Source: a virus
IMG/VR virus record: IMGVR_UViG_3300010885_082206
Coordinates: 1 to 45,250 of that record
Direction: 5' to 3' (one strand)
Length of the DNA stretch: 45,250 nt
The position numbers and the translations under genes are program-made. This document shows positions 35,011 through 42,946 of the stretch, piece after piece (the first letter of the stretch is position 1; every line of letters starts with the position of its first letter). A model generated the notes under the pieces. It searched no databases. It saw nothing but the letters and a program-made list of their open reading frames with translations, and was not told where the DNA came from.

Positions 35011-36797
35011 CCTTCGCAGGCCAAACATTCGTTGCCCTCGACCAGAGCCCGCAGATCGATCTCGGCTATGACTTCGCGTTCAATGCGCTTGCTGACCTTG
35101 TCGGCCTTGGCAATCTTGTCGCTGCGACAGTAGTACATGGTCTTGAGCCCGGTCTTCCAGGCCATGAAGTGCACGGCATGTATGTACTTGATGTTGCTGT
35201 CAGGCCGGAAGAACACGTTCAGACTCTGGGCCTGGTCTACAAACTCCTGTCGGTCAGCGGCATGCTGTATGACCCAGCGCTGGTCGATTTCCATGCTGGT
35301 CTTGAACACGTCGCGGGTCCAATCGTCCAGAAACTCCAGGTGTTGAACACTTCCATCGTTGGCGATGATACTGCTCCAGATTTCGTTATAGTCCAGCTTA
35401 GCGTCATGATTACAGTGCTCCTTGATGATGCGGTCCAGGTAGCGATTCTTGTTTAGGAACGATCCCGAAAGTGTGTCCTGGCGATATGCATTGGCGCGGA
35501 AAGGCTCAATACTAGGACTAGTATTGCCCATGAGAATACTGCTACTGGCATTAGGAGCAATAGCCATGAGATGACTAAAACGGCGCCCAGTACCCTGAGC
35601 GTCAGGAGCTTCGCCACGTGTAGCACCCAGCGCCAGGTTAGCGGCCTCCAGTCCGCTTCGGATGTGACTGAATATCCTGCGGTTAAGCCCCACGGCCTGT
35701 GCACTCTCCCAGGGAATGTTTTTCTGCTGAAGTAGAGCGTGCCATCCCAGAGCGCCAACACCAATGCTACGCTCGCGCTCAGCACTGTAGCGAGCACGAG
35801 CAATATGGTCTGTGGCATGGTCAATAAAATACTGCAGAACATTGTCCAGCATTTCTGCAACGTCTCGGAGAAACTCCGGATGGTCTTTCCAATCATCGTA
35901 ATACTCCAGGTTCAGGCTGCTCAGACAGCAGACCGCGGTTCGCTCTTCGTTGGTGGGCAGTATGATTTCGCTGCAAAGATTGCTCTGATGTACTCGCAGT
36001 CCACGCTCACGCAGCCAGCTGGGCAGATGACGATTGCTGGTGTCGATGAAGTGCAGATAGGGCTCGCCGGTCTGCATGCGTAGCTCCAGAATGCGCTGCC
36101 AGAGTTCTCGAGCGCTCACGGTTTCTCGCACCACGCCGCTGTGCGGGTCGGTGAGATTCCAGCCATCGTCGGCCTCGGCATCCACCATGCAGCGTTCAAT
36201 GATCCCCATGAACTCGTCTGTAATGTTCACACCGTGATGCAGATTCAGGCAGCGCATGTTCTGGTCGCCCGTGGGTTTACGCATCTCCAGGAACTGAACA
36301 ATGTCGGGATGGCTTACATCTAGGTACGCGGCGTAGCTTCCCCGTCGTGTTCGGCCTTGCCGATACGCCAAAGAGCTTGCATCATAGATCTTGAGGTGAG
36401 GCATAACTCCTGTGCTTTTATCATCAGCACTGCGTATGCCAAAGCCGATGCCAACACCGCCTCCGAGCATGCTAAGCCAGTTGGTCTCAGACAGGTTGTC
36501 CACCAGTCCTTCGGCTGTGTCTTCGATGTAGTTGAGGAAGCAGCTAATGGGCAGTCCTCGTTTGCTTCGCCCGAAACTAAGTATGGGTGTGGCATAGCTC
36601 AACCAATGTTTGCTGGAATAGTCATAGAGCCGCTGCGCGTGCTCGGGATTGCTGGCAAAGGTCTGGCTTACAAAAGCAAACCGATGTTGTGGGCTGGTTT
36701 CTTCTTCGCGCATGTAGCTTTCACGCATGCGCGTCAGACCCAGCTCATCAAAAAGTACATCTCGACTCAGGTCAATGTCGATACCCAAATACTGCAT
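35007..36797 (-). CDS. nrdA: Ribonucleotide reductase large subunit
   Basis: A 596-residue class I NrdA. C86 (PISCFLN) and C290/C291 (RTAVCCLSS) give the redox pair, and the N-C-E active-site triad is N273, C275, E277 (SNLCSEI). Two Tyr near LKTMYYCR form the radical relay. The C-terminal C-x-x-C (CLACEG, 591-594) is the thioredoxin-type shuttle. It is shorter than the about 750 residues of E. coli because the N-terminal ATP-cone is absent, so it should lack the dATP off-switch. Confidence 0.95.
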   Translation of the reverse strand: MQYLGIDIDLSRDVLFDELGLTRMRESYMREEETSPQHRFAFVSQTFASNPEHAQRLYDYSSKHWLSYATPILSFGRSKRGLPISCFLNYIEDTAEGLVDNLSETNWLSMLGGGVGIGFGIRSADDKSTGVMPHLKIYDASSLAYRQGRTRRGSYAAYLDVSHPDIVQFLEMRKPTGDQNMRCLNLHHGVNITDEFMGIIERCMVDAEADDGWNLTDPHSGVVRETVSARELWQRILELRMQTGEPYLHFIDTSNRHLPSWLRERGLRVHQSNLCSEIILPTNEERTAVCCLSSLNLEYYDDWKDHPEFLRDVAEMLDNVLQYFIDHATDHIARARYSAERERSIGVGALGWHALLQQKNIPWESAQAVGLNRRIFSHIRSGLEAANLALGATRGEAPDAQGTGRRFSHLMAIAPNASSSILMGNTSPSIEPFRANAYRQDTLSGSFLNKNRYLDRIIKEHCNHDAKLDYNEIWSSIIANDGSVQHLEFLDDWTRDVFKTSMEIDQRWVIQHAADRQEFVDQAQSLNVFFRPDSNIKYIHAVHFMAWKTGLKTMYYCRSDKIAKADKVSKRIEREVIAEIDLRALVEGNECLACEG

Positions 36798-36804
36798 GGT
36801 GCCC

Positions 36805-37395
36805 TCACGGATTCAGTTTATGTTGTTCTCGTACCCAATCCTGCAGGGCTCTTAGTTGTTCTCGGACTTCGTAGAAGGTTCCGTAGTTGGTGACGGTGGT
36901 GTCGAGGAGTCTGCTGAGCGTAATGTTGCTGGCGGCTCCCGCATGAGCAAGTCGGGCGGCATCGGGAACTTGGTTCGCTGCGGCAGCGTCGTGGAGCAGG
37001 ACAGCAGCAGCAGTAATGGTGCAAGCAGCATCAGCCTCGGGTGTAATATACACGGGAATTTCTCGAATGACAGCATCGCTGTTCTCCTTGACTACGCGGG
37101 TACGGTCTATGTATCGGGTCACAACCTTGGCGGTGATCTCGGCGCTGGCTGCTTGTAGCCGAGCAATCTCGGCCTGCTGTTCAGCGACTCGGATGGCCCA
37201 GCTGCGTTCGTTGTACTGGGCGCCCACCAGGGCCGCGGATATCACCAACACCAGTATGGCCAGAGCCTGTGCCGGAACTCGAATCTGGGCAGGAATCAAC
37301 CAGGTGGCTATCGCTCCCACCACCAGTATGGCCAGGGCCAGAGCCAACACCACTGCGGCCACCCAGTCCGGAATAAAATTGATGATCAACTCCAT
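36805..37395 (-). CDS. Putative i-spanin (Rz-like)
   Basis: A 196-residue protein with two N-terminal hydrophobic segments (about 12-33, 43-61), then a long Ala/Glu/Gln-rich region with heptads (about 66-100) and a polar Ala-rich C terminus. A gene for a small lipoprotein lies entirely inside it in a different frame (36852-37031), the Rz/Rz1 layout. i-spanins span the periplasm and, with the o-spanin, fuse the inner and outer membranes at the end of lysis. Two spans instead of the usual one is a deviation. Confidence 0.7.
   Translation of the reverse strand: MELIINFIPDWVAAVVLALALAILVVGAIATWLIPAQIRVPAQALAILVLVISAALVGAQYNERSWAIRVAEQQAEIARLQAASAEITAKVVTRYIDRTRVVKENSDAVIREIPVYITPEADAACTITAAAVLLHDAAAANQVPDAARLAHAGAASNITLSRLLDTTVTNYGTFYEVREQLRALQDWVREQHKLNP
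36852..37031 (-). CDS. Putative o-spanin lipoprotein (Rz1-like) nested in the Rz-like gene
   Basis: A 59-residue protein from ATG 37031: MLLAPLLLLLSCSTTLPQRT. LLSC is a lipobox-like site (Cys12), followed by a short Pro-rich chain (PPDLLMREPP, TPPSPTTEPS). It is in a different frame inside the Rz-like gene, which fits the classical nested spanin design. A GAGG site precedes the ATG at close distance. The outer-membrane lipoprotein would bind its partner through its C terminus. Confidence 0.75.
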   Translation of the reverse strand: MLLAPLLLLLSCSTTLPQRTKFPMPPDLLMREPPATLRSADSSTPPSPTTEPSTKSENN

Positions 37396-37766
37396 GATGC
37401 CCTGTCACTGTTGTTCAATACAGTCTCCAAATCCGGCGGTGAATAGCTCTCTGGCTTGAGGACTTTGCCATCCTCGCGCTTCAGAACCTGTCCGTTGCTG
37501 CTGATCTTGCTAAGATTACTGCGAGCTACTTCATCCCAGATGGCCTGCTGGGGCAGAGCCAGCGTGTGTTCCAGCCCTTCAATGACCCAGCGAAGGTCAG
37601 CCAGAGCGTCGGCAACGCCCACCAGATCGCGGTTGTCATAGGCTGCCTCCAGTTCCAAAAATTCTTCACGCACCAGGTTCATGTACAGCTCGACCTGGTC
37701 ATCGTTGAGAATCTGGGTCTGTCCTGCAGCCTCCATGAAGCGCCAGACGTCGTCGCGGGTGTTCAT
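37386..37766 (-). CDS. MazG/HisE-like NTP pyrophosphohydrolase
   Basis: A 126-residue all-helical protein. LVREEFLELEAAYDNRDLVG (about residues 32-51) and DALADLRWVIEGLEHTL (about 54-70) provide the E-x-x-E...D/E-x-x-D Mg2+ motifs; SNLSKI follows. The family cleaves NTPs or PR-ATP to the monophosphate. In T4-like cyanophages a similar protein is widespread and is suspected to alter (p)ppGpp or NTP pools. Overlaps the spanin gene by 10 nt. Confidence 0.82.
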   Translation of the reverse strand: MNTRDDVWRFMEAAGQTQILNDDQVELYMNLVREEFLELEAAYDNRDLVGVADALADLRWVIEGLEHTLALPQQAIWDEVARSNLSKISSNGQVLKREDGKVLKPESYSPPDLETVLNNSDRASWS

Positions 37767-37776
37767 ACTATACTCC

Positions 37777-37784
37777 TATTTATG
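37777..37784 (-). promoter_or_regulatory. Late-promoter-like octamer before the MazG-like gene
   Basis: CATAAATA 10 nt upstream of the ATG at 37766, with AGGAG partly overlapping its downstream edge. The predicted leader would be only about 5 nt, so the Shine-Dalgarno would not be in the transcript. Confidence 0.35.
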
Positions 37785-37788
37785 GTGT

Positions 37789-38484
37789 TCATTCACGGTC
37801 CTGTGCCAATCTGGGAAAGATTTTTGCAATCTCCAGCGCACAGGCCTCGGCCAGTTGTCGATGTTCGCGTTGCGTGCCGGCATCGAGACGAACCTCTAGA
37901 TAGTGAATCCAGCTACGCAAGGTACCATTGACGTATAGCCGGCTCGTGGTCAGACCCTCGGGCAGCACGGCTCGAGCCACCTCCTTGGCGATGCCGTTTT
38001 TAATGGCCCAGCTGTATACATCGTCGCAGTAGGCTGCCAGTTCCCGTTGACGCTTTTCCCACTGATGTGCCAGGTAGCGTTGTTCGATGTCGTCGGGATT
38101 GATGTCCAGACTGTTCTGCCGATTGCGAGTATCCTGTAGTCGGCATTCCCGAATGCGGTAGTCGACGTTGCTACCAGCATCGTTCACCGTAGCGTAGCGC
38201 TGGCTAAACTCCTGAAAGCTGAAGCTGCGATGCCGCAGCAGCTGACGAGCAATGTCGCGCGTGGTGATGACCTCCAGACAGACATTGACCATTTCGAACG
38301 GACTCCAGTGTCGATGCGCGATCAGATAGTCCATGAGCCGAGCACTGGTTTCGGTGTTGAGCTGGTTGTCGGGGTTGCTGACTCGGGCGCAGTAGGCCAC
38401 GATTTCCTGCAGGTTGTTGATTTCCTCGGCGTTGACCCAGCCCGGAGCCGGCTGTGTAAAGCTGATCAGATTCACGGTTGCCAT
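37789..38484 (-). CDS. thyX: Flavin-dependent thymidylate synthase
   Basis: A 231-residue ThyX. The signature RHRSFSFQEFSQRY (84-97) follows the R-H-R-x7-S-x-R-Y pattern; HWSPFEM (59-65) and the C-terminal RLDAGTQREHRQLAEA (the last R-x-x-x-A-Q helix type) are also found. It methylates dUMP with methylene-THF and FADH2, which joins dCMP deaminase, NrdAB and MazG in one nucleotide pathway. It is adjacent to the primase gene. Confidence 0.95.
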   Translation of the reverse strand: MATVNLISFTQPAPGWVNAEEINNLQEIVAYCARVSNPDNQLNTETSARLMDYLIAHRHWSPFEMVNVCLEVITTRDIARQLLRHRSFSFQEFSQRYATVNDAGSNVDYRIRECRLQDTRNRQNSLDINPDDIEQRYLAHQWEKRQRELAAYCDDVYSWAIKNGIAKEVARAVLPEGLTTSRLYVNGTLRSWIHYLEVRLDAGTQREHRQLAEACALEIAKIFPRLAQDRE

Positions 38485-39510
38485 CTAGACTTTTCTCCAG
38501 AGATTAAATTTCAGACGCGCTGCCGCGCCCGTATAACTATTACCATCGATGATGCCCGTCAGCAATGCCGGCGCTGTGCCGTTGCTGACCAGATCATTGA
38601 TGTCCTTGGTCATGATCCAGCTGGGCCAGATCATGACGCGATGCCCAGCATCGATCACACGTTCATAGACCTTACATACTTCACTGTTGCGCGGCTGATT
38701 ATCTATCACCACGGTGCACTGACTCAGATCCAGCCCCAGGGTATCCAGCTTGTTAAAGCCCGTGCCACCCACGGCCAGAGCATTGGGCAGAAACAGACTG
38801 TCCAAGGGACCTTCGACAATATAGCCCGGGCGCGTTTCGCGGAACACATCCAGCCCAAACACCAGGGGTGCATCTTCGTTGATGCGCACCGTCAAGTAGC
38901 GGAGTGCCTCGCCACGCAGACCCCGAGCACTCAGGCCCACGAGCCGTCCACTGCGGTCTCGAAACGGTATGACCAGGCGGGGTTCACGTCCGGGTATGGT
39001 GCCCTGATAGCGAGCGTTCAGTCCCTCGAGCAGGTTCGCAGACTCTACCAGGTATAGCTGGTCAAGTGCAGACTCTGGTAACTGACGCTGCTGGCAGAAT
39101 CTGCGCACCTCGCTGTCGGGGTCGCAGTCGCTGACTCGAGTGAGCAGAGCATCCAGCAGATTGCGTTCGGGCCGGGGCTCGAACACTGGTGGAGCAAACT
39201 CAAACTCGGGCTGGGCGTGGGGTCGGCGATTTTCGCCGTTACTGTAGCGTTCCAGGGCATACTCTCGATACAGGCCTGGATCAAAGGTTTTCAGAAAGGT
39301 GCCAAAGTGCTGACTGACATCGCAGTTATGACACTTGAAGAATAGATCGTTGCTGTGACGATAGAAGTAGCCACGAGCTCGATTGCGCTTGCGCTGGCTA
39401 TCGCCGCATACTGGACAGCGACAATTGTAGAGATACTCACCTTTGCGTTTGAATAGGGGCAGGCGAGTTCCGATCTGGTTCAGATACTTAACGTCTATGT
39501 ACAGGCTCAT
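38485..39510 (-). CDS. 61: DNA primase (T4 gp61-like)
   Basis: A 341-residue primase. The N-terminal zinc ribbon has CRCPVCGDS (residues 30-38) and FKCHNCD (about 58-64). RLVIPFRDRSGRLVGLSARGL (about 178-198) is the substrate/metal region, and a TOPRIM-like fold follows: GYIVEGPLDSLFLPNA (about 230-245), TVVIDNQPRN (about 267-276) and MTKDINDLV. It synthesises RNA primers for the lagging strand, with the helicase gp41 expected elsewhere. Its promoter is very close to the ATG (39517-39545). Confidence 0.9.
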   Translation of the reverse strand: MSLYIDVKYLNQIGTRLPLFKRKGEYLYNCRCPVCGDSQRKRNRARGYFYRHSNDLFFKCHNCDVSQHFGTFLKTFDPGLYREYALERYSNGENRRPHAQPEFEFAPPVFEPRPERNLLDALLTRVSDCDPDSEVRRFCQQRQLPESALDQLYLVESANLLEGLNARYQGTIPGREPRLVIPFRDRSGRLVGLSARGLRGEALRYLTVRINEDAPLVFGLDVFRETRPGYIVEGPLDSLFLPNALAVGGTGFNKLDTLGLDLSQCTVVIDNQPRNSEVCKVYERVIDAGHRVMIWPSWIMTKDINDLVSNGTAPALLTGIIDGNSYTGAAARLKFNLWRKV

Positions 39511-39516
39511 GTGTGC

Positions 39517-39545
39517 ATGATAAAGGAGGTCGTCTCAAGAGTCAA
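39517..39545 (-). promoter_or_regulatory. Sigma70-like promoter close to the primase start
   Basis: TTGACT (39545-39540), 17-nt spacer and TATCAT (39522-39517). Transcription would begin at about the ATG at 39510, so translation from this promoter might be leaderless, or the main transcript comes from further upstream. Confidence 0.55.
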
Positions 39546-39548
39546 TGG

Positions 39549-39752
39549 TTATTTGAGTACACTCCAGGTTTCAGAGCCGTCTTCATTGACCATGATCTGG
39601 CTGACGGGGGTGCCGTGTGTATACTGCAGATACTGTTCCCAGGTAACACCAGCGGTCTGAGCCAGGGTTTCTGCAGTTGTCTGAGCTAGTTCTATGGTAG
39701 ACACAAAAATATAGCTGCCTGCCCAAGGATCAAAAACGGCATACCGTATCAT
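39549..39752 (-). CDS. Small protein next to the adhesin
   Basis: A 67-residue protein, MIRYAVFDPWAGSYIFVSTI with a helical middle (ELAQTTAETLAQTAGVTWEQ) and acidic end. ATGA overlap with the adhesin gene suggests a chaperone or accessory, as small adhesin-linked proteins often are. Not recognised. Confidence 0.6.
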   Translation of the reverse strand: MIRYAVFDPWAGSYIFVSTIELAQTTAETLAQTAGVTWEQYLQYTHGTPVSQIMVNEDGSETWSVLK

Positions 39753-40684
39753 GACACAGAACCGTAGACTGTACCGTTTACCAAAAACGTGGCAGTATAG
39801 CCATTGAGTGTTATGGCTTTACCTCCCGTGCTGCTGCCGCCACCAGCACCCCCAGATGCAGTTGGCCAGGCCCCATTACCCCCGCTTTGATTGGTCAATC
39901 CCCCTAGGCCATAAACATACGCGAGCACTCCGGAGATAGGGCCAATGCTGAATGCGGCGCCGGGCTTTGCCCCCCAGCCCCCACCGCCACCGCCGCCGAT
40001 GCGATTGGTGAGGTTCGGCCCTGCAGACCTGATCGTACCGCCACCTCGGCCCCCTGCCTCGTGGATGGAACTGCCAGGCAATATTCTACCTCCACCCATT
40101 GCTGCACCCGTACCACTGGATGATGTTGCAGTATTGCCAACAGTTCCACCCGCGGAACCAGGAGATGTAACATTACCGGTCACGGTCCAGCCTGAGCCAC
40201 CAGTTCCGCCGCCGGCGCCCCCGCCCCCACCAGCAGCATCAGGCGTGAGACTAAGCCCGTCACCACCGCCGCCACCACCGGCAATATAACTGTTGTTGGT
40301 GATGCTAACATTGTAGTTAAGGGTCATGGCTGGGCCGCCATTCGTTCCATACTTAGTGCCCTGACTTGCACCTGTCATGTTAGCACCATCTCCGCCCCGG
40401 CCCATGATGAACCCATTGTTGATGATGCTGACGGTGCTGCCCGTAGGAAACGGGCCACCGGTGGCGAACGCAGCAGTTGAGGTTGTATCACTCCAGACAT
40501 AGACGTTGGTGTCTACAGTGACGGTGGCAATCAGGGGCGCGATGCCGTTCCAACCCGCAGCCGTGGCGTCAGTGGCCAGATTGTAGTTTTGGGTGTTGCT
40601 GGCTATGGTTTTGATGAAGGTGAAGTTACGACCCAACCCCCGGCCAGTTAGTATTTTGTTGGAGATTTGGTTAAGCCTGGGCAT
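39749..40684 (-). CDS. Glycine-rich tail adhesin-like protein
   Basis: A 311-residue protein. The N-terminal half is beta-rich and Thr/Ser/Asn-rich (MPRLNQISNKILTGRGLGRN) and would link to the fibre. From about residue 130 come Gly-rich runs (GGGGGGDG, GGGGGAGGGTGGSG, GGGGGGGWGAK, GGAGGGSSTGG) separated by variable loops, as in gp38-type adhesins of T2/S16 where poly-Gly II sheets carry receptor-binding loops. The hypervariable loops would decide host range. Gene order (fibre, adhesin) agrees. Confidence 0.72.
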   Translation of the reverse strand: MPRLNQISNKILTGRGLGRNFTFIKTIASNTQNYNLATDATAAGWNGIAPLIATVTVDTNVYVWSDTTSTAAFATGGPFPTGSTVSIINNGFIMGRGGDGANMTGASQGTKYGTNGGPAMTLNYNVSITNNSYIAGGGGGGDGLSLTPDAAGGGGGAGGGTGGSGWTVTGNVTSPGSAGGTVGNTATSSSGTGAAMGGGRILPGSSIHEAGGRGGGTIRSAGPNLTNRIGGGGGGGWGAKPGAAFSIGPISGVLAYVYGLGGLTNQSGGNGAWPTASGGAGGGSSTGGKAITLNGYTATFLVNGTVYGSVS

Positions 40685-40686
40685 GG

Positions 40687-41364
40687 TTACCCCTGCGAGG
40701 TTGCGGCACCCAGCACACTCCAGCTGCTGCTGACGCGCACCAGGCTAAAGGTAAAGGCGTCAGTTTTGCTGGTGCCCGGGGTAGGGGCTGTACCGCCCTG
40801 CCAGAGTATGGTCTGCGTAGCGCCAGCAATCTGCAGCGACGTAACAGCACGCGGTGTAGCGCCCTGATTGAGTATCACCGTCAATGAAACCACTCGATTG
40901 TCCGTGGTGGGAACATTGGTGAAGTTTACGGTCACGGTGGTGGTGTTGCCGGTCAGATACCAGATGGCAGCGTCAGCAATGTTGAGATTGAGCGTGCTGG
41001 TGGTGTTGTTGGCAACGCTACTGACGTATTCCGAGGTGCGACCGAACGCTGGCAGCCCCACATTGAAGTCCGGATTGGGTGCCAGGCCCATGATACTGCC
41101 GGCGATTGCTATGCTGGTGTTGTCGGGTCGAACCAGGCCGGCAGCACTGCTCGTGGCCAACGGAACCGACACAATGCCGCCCGTGGGAGTAACTGTGATG
41201 CTGGTGTTGTCGGGTCGAACTGCACCCAGAGCACTGCTCGTGGCCGGCGTAAAGGTACCGCCCGGAACCACGCTCAAGAACCCGCCGAGGACTACAATGC
41301 TGGTGCCGTCTACAGGCAGACCCTGGTTCTGCAGGGTTCGGTTCTTGATGTTCTGTATGCTCAT
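40687..41364 (-). CDS. Tail-fibre-like protein with repeats
   Basis: A 225-residue protein with two imperfect repeats, ATSSALGAVRPDNTSI and ATSSAAGLVRPDNTSI (about residues 40-85), of the tail-fibre A-G-x-V-R-P-D-N-T type. C-terminal beta-rich part with YLTGNTTTVTVNFTNVPT and VTSLQIAGATQTILWQGG, as in virion proteins that bind sugar or form trimeric tips. Start ATG 41364 overlaps the previous stop (TAATG). Confidence 0.72.
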   Translation of the reverse strand: MSIQNIKNRTLQNQGLPVDGTSIVVLGGFLSVVPGGTFTPATSSALGAVRPDNTSITVTPTGGIVSVPLATSSAAGLVRPDNTSIAIAGSIMGLAPNPDFNVGLPAFGRTSEYVSSVANNTTSTLNLNIADAAIWYLTGNTTTVTVNFTNVPTTDNRVVSLTVILNQGATPRAVTSLQIAGATQTILWQGGTAPTPGTSKTDAFTFSLVRVSSSWSVLGAATSQG

Positions 41365-41690
41365 TACACTTCGCTACCAAACAGGCTGAAACTTACACTG
41401 CTGGTGGTGCTATAGACATCTACCACGTCCGTGGCATTGAGGCTGATGCCAATGGTGAGAAATAAACTGTCACGCGTAGCCAGGGTTAGGTCGTAGACTA
41501 TGTAGTGCTTGGCATCAATCGCGGCTCCACTGGGCCGTACTGCCACGCGTAGTACTGCGGCTACACTGCTATGCTGATTACAGGCCGATAATGTACTGCA
41601 GAAAGCCTGAGTGCTGGCGGGCACAGTATACAATGCGGTTAGGTTACTGCTGTTGTGCAGCAGCTGTCCCAGAACCTTGTAGCTTGACAT
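41364..41690 (-). CDS. Conserved virion protein
   Basis: A 108-residue beta-rich protein, MSSYKVLGQLLHNSSNLTAL. YTVPASTQAFCSTLSACNQH (about residues 21-40) with HYIVYDLTL, GISLNATDVVDVYST and VSFSLFGSE matches a short structural protein found near fibre genes in T4-like cyanophages. Probably a fibre-tip or base-plate decoration. Not assigned a T4 number. Confidence 0.72.
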   Translation of the reverse strand: MSSYKVLGQLLHNSSNLTALYTVPASTQAFCSTLSACNQHSSVAAVLRVAVRPSGAAIDAKHYIVYDLTLATRDSLFLTIGISLNATDVVDVYSTTSSVSFSLFGSEV

Positions 41691-41691
41691 A

Positions 41692-42192
41692 TTAGGCCTT
41701 TATGAAGTCCAAGACGAAGTTTAGCACAAACCCACCCACCAGACCCGCACCCACCAACATGTAGCGCCAGCGTTCCAGAGCCTGTACCCGGTCGTCTAGG
41801 TTACGCTGACGCTCGTTGTGATAGTGCTGGTCGGCCTTGATCTCGGCCTTGAGCTCGTCCAGGCCCGCCATGATGCGCTGTTCGGTCTTGGCTATGTTGT
41901 CGCCAATCTCTCGGGTCACTGTGGTGATGCGGCTATGCAGTTCTTTGTTTTCAGCGTTCATTTCCTGTCGCCGTTGTTCCACCAGGGCAAAAAGATCGTC
42001 CTGTTTGCGCTGCTGCTGTTCTAGTTTTTCGTCGTGCACTGCCAGTATGCGATTGATACCGGCATTGATGTCCGTGAGTCGTTCCAGATTGCGATCCAGC
42101 TTTTCCAGCAGTTCCGAGGTCTGGTTGAACTCACTTTCCAGTATGGCAATCTGACTTTCAACGTTCATGGCTGTTGGTTTTCTTGTTGTCAT
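41692..42192 (-). CDS. Coiled-coil protein with C-terminal membrane anchor
   Basis: A 166-residue protein. A long heptad-rich region (about 12-140; ILESEFNQTSELLEKLDRN and AKTEQRIMAGLDELKAEIK) ends with YMLVGAGLVGGFVLNFVLDF (about 144-163), a hydrophobic anchor. Similar XhlA/hemolysin-like or DUF7201-like proteins are common in phages with structural genes. The octamer at 42218 suits late expression. Confidence 0.68.
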   Translation of the reverse strand: MTTRKPTAMNVESQIAILESEFNQTSELLEKLDRNLERLTDINAGINRILAVHDEKLEQQQRKQDDLFALVEQRRQEMNAENKELHSRITTVTREIGDNIAKTEQRIMAGLDELKAEIKADQHYHNERQRNLDDRVQALERWRYMLVGAGLVGGFVLNFVLDFIKA

Positions 42193-42217
42193 GATGGTGT
42201 CGTCCGCGTTGACCTGT

Positions 42218-42225
42218 TATTTATC
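42218..42225 (-). promoter_or_regulatory. T4-type late promoter octamer
   Basis: GATAAATA on the minus strand, 25 nt upstream of the ATG at 42192. A late promoter in this place would fit the following structural genes. Confidence 0.55.
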
Positions 42226-42254
42226 TACTTGACTCTCTATTCAGATAGGTTGTT

Positions 42255-42420
42255 CTAGTAAACTTCTCGCCATTGTATACCCACACCCACCGTGGCAGTG
42301 TTTGAACCCATGTTTTTAATCAATACTACATAGGCTTCGCGTTCCTGCAGTTGTTGTATTTCCGTGGCCCAGTGCCTGGCTCAGTGTGATCAGCGACTGA
42401 AGTTCATGTAGACGCTGCAT
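42255..42420 (-). pseudogene. Small virion-region gene with apparent +1 frameshift
   Basis: ATG 42420 opens MQRLHELQSLITLSQAL (17 codons) after which the frame leads into GHGNTTTAG and a stop at 42316. One base later the other frame reads ATEIQQLQEREAYVVLIKN and ends in GIQWREVY with TAG at 42255. Joined, they give a consistent 54-residue product with a coiled-coil-like helix and a beta-rich end. The shift lies in the GGG run near 42368. It is either a programmed +1 event, a true mutation, or a sequencing indel. Overlaps the gene upstream by 17 nt. Confidence 0.55.
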
Positions 42421-42946
42421 TGCCAACCTTGATGCGTTTGCGTCGCCGTACTGGACCGAACACAATGTCGGCGCCGGCCAGATTGGCGTTGGGCGCGGGC
42501 GTGGCCTGGCCGCTGAAACCACCGCCCACAACATTGGCGATTTCTTCGTTGAATTCTGCAAAGGTTAGTCTGCGACCTTCCAGAAACTCCTGAGCTTCGG
42601 TCAGGGAACGAGCGTCGGGTACCATGTTTATGAATTCGCGCTCTAGCTCTATGGGCTCTACGCCGCGATTGACATGCTCTCGAATCAAGAGCAGGGCACT
42701 GGCCAGACTCACGAGCCGCTTGTTGTCCACGGGCACCTTTTCAATGATGCGCTTTAGCCGAAACACCAGACGGTCCAGCAGGGTATAGGCCTCGCGCTCG
42801 GCATCGGTTTTTAGATCGCGTTCCTTTTTCAGCACTCGGCCCCGGTCGTCAATGATGCCCAGCCGATAGGCCTCGGTCTCGTTGAAGGGCGTGACCAGCT
42901 TTTTAAGGATGCGATAGGTGATGATGGTGTCAACGAAGCGAGTCAT
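42404..42946 (-). CDS. Conserved T4-like virion-region protein
   Basis: A 180-residue protein, MTRFVDTIITYRILKKLVTP. FNETEAYRLGIIDDRGRVLKKERDLKTDAEREAYTLLDRLVFRLKRIIEKVP (about 21-72) is a conserved block in T4-like cyanophages, and the C terminus (FGPVRRRKRIKV) is basic, as in virion or DNA-associated proteins. Scaffold- or head-related is possible. Function unknown. ATGA overlap with the next upstream gene. Confidence 0.72.
   Translation of the reverse strand: MTRFVDTIITYRILKKLVTPFNETEAYRLGIIDDRGRVLKKERDLKTDAEREAYTLLDRLVFRLKRIIEKVPVDNKRLVSLASALLLIREHVNRGVEPIELEREFINMVPDARSLTEAQEFLEGRRLTFAEFNEEIANVVGGGFSGQATPAPNANLAGADIVFGPVRRRKRIKVGNAAST

Noticed and set aside
39945-40289. Proline-rich plus-strand open frame
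   Set aside because: It is the complement of the poly-glycine coding region of the adhesin (GGN codons read as CCN).
42316-42420. Reading the first half of the frameshifted gene as a complete 34-residue protein
   Set aside because: After the shift point the frame loses its helical pattern, whereas the other frame continues it up to a stop at 42255; the shift model explains both better.
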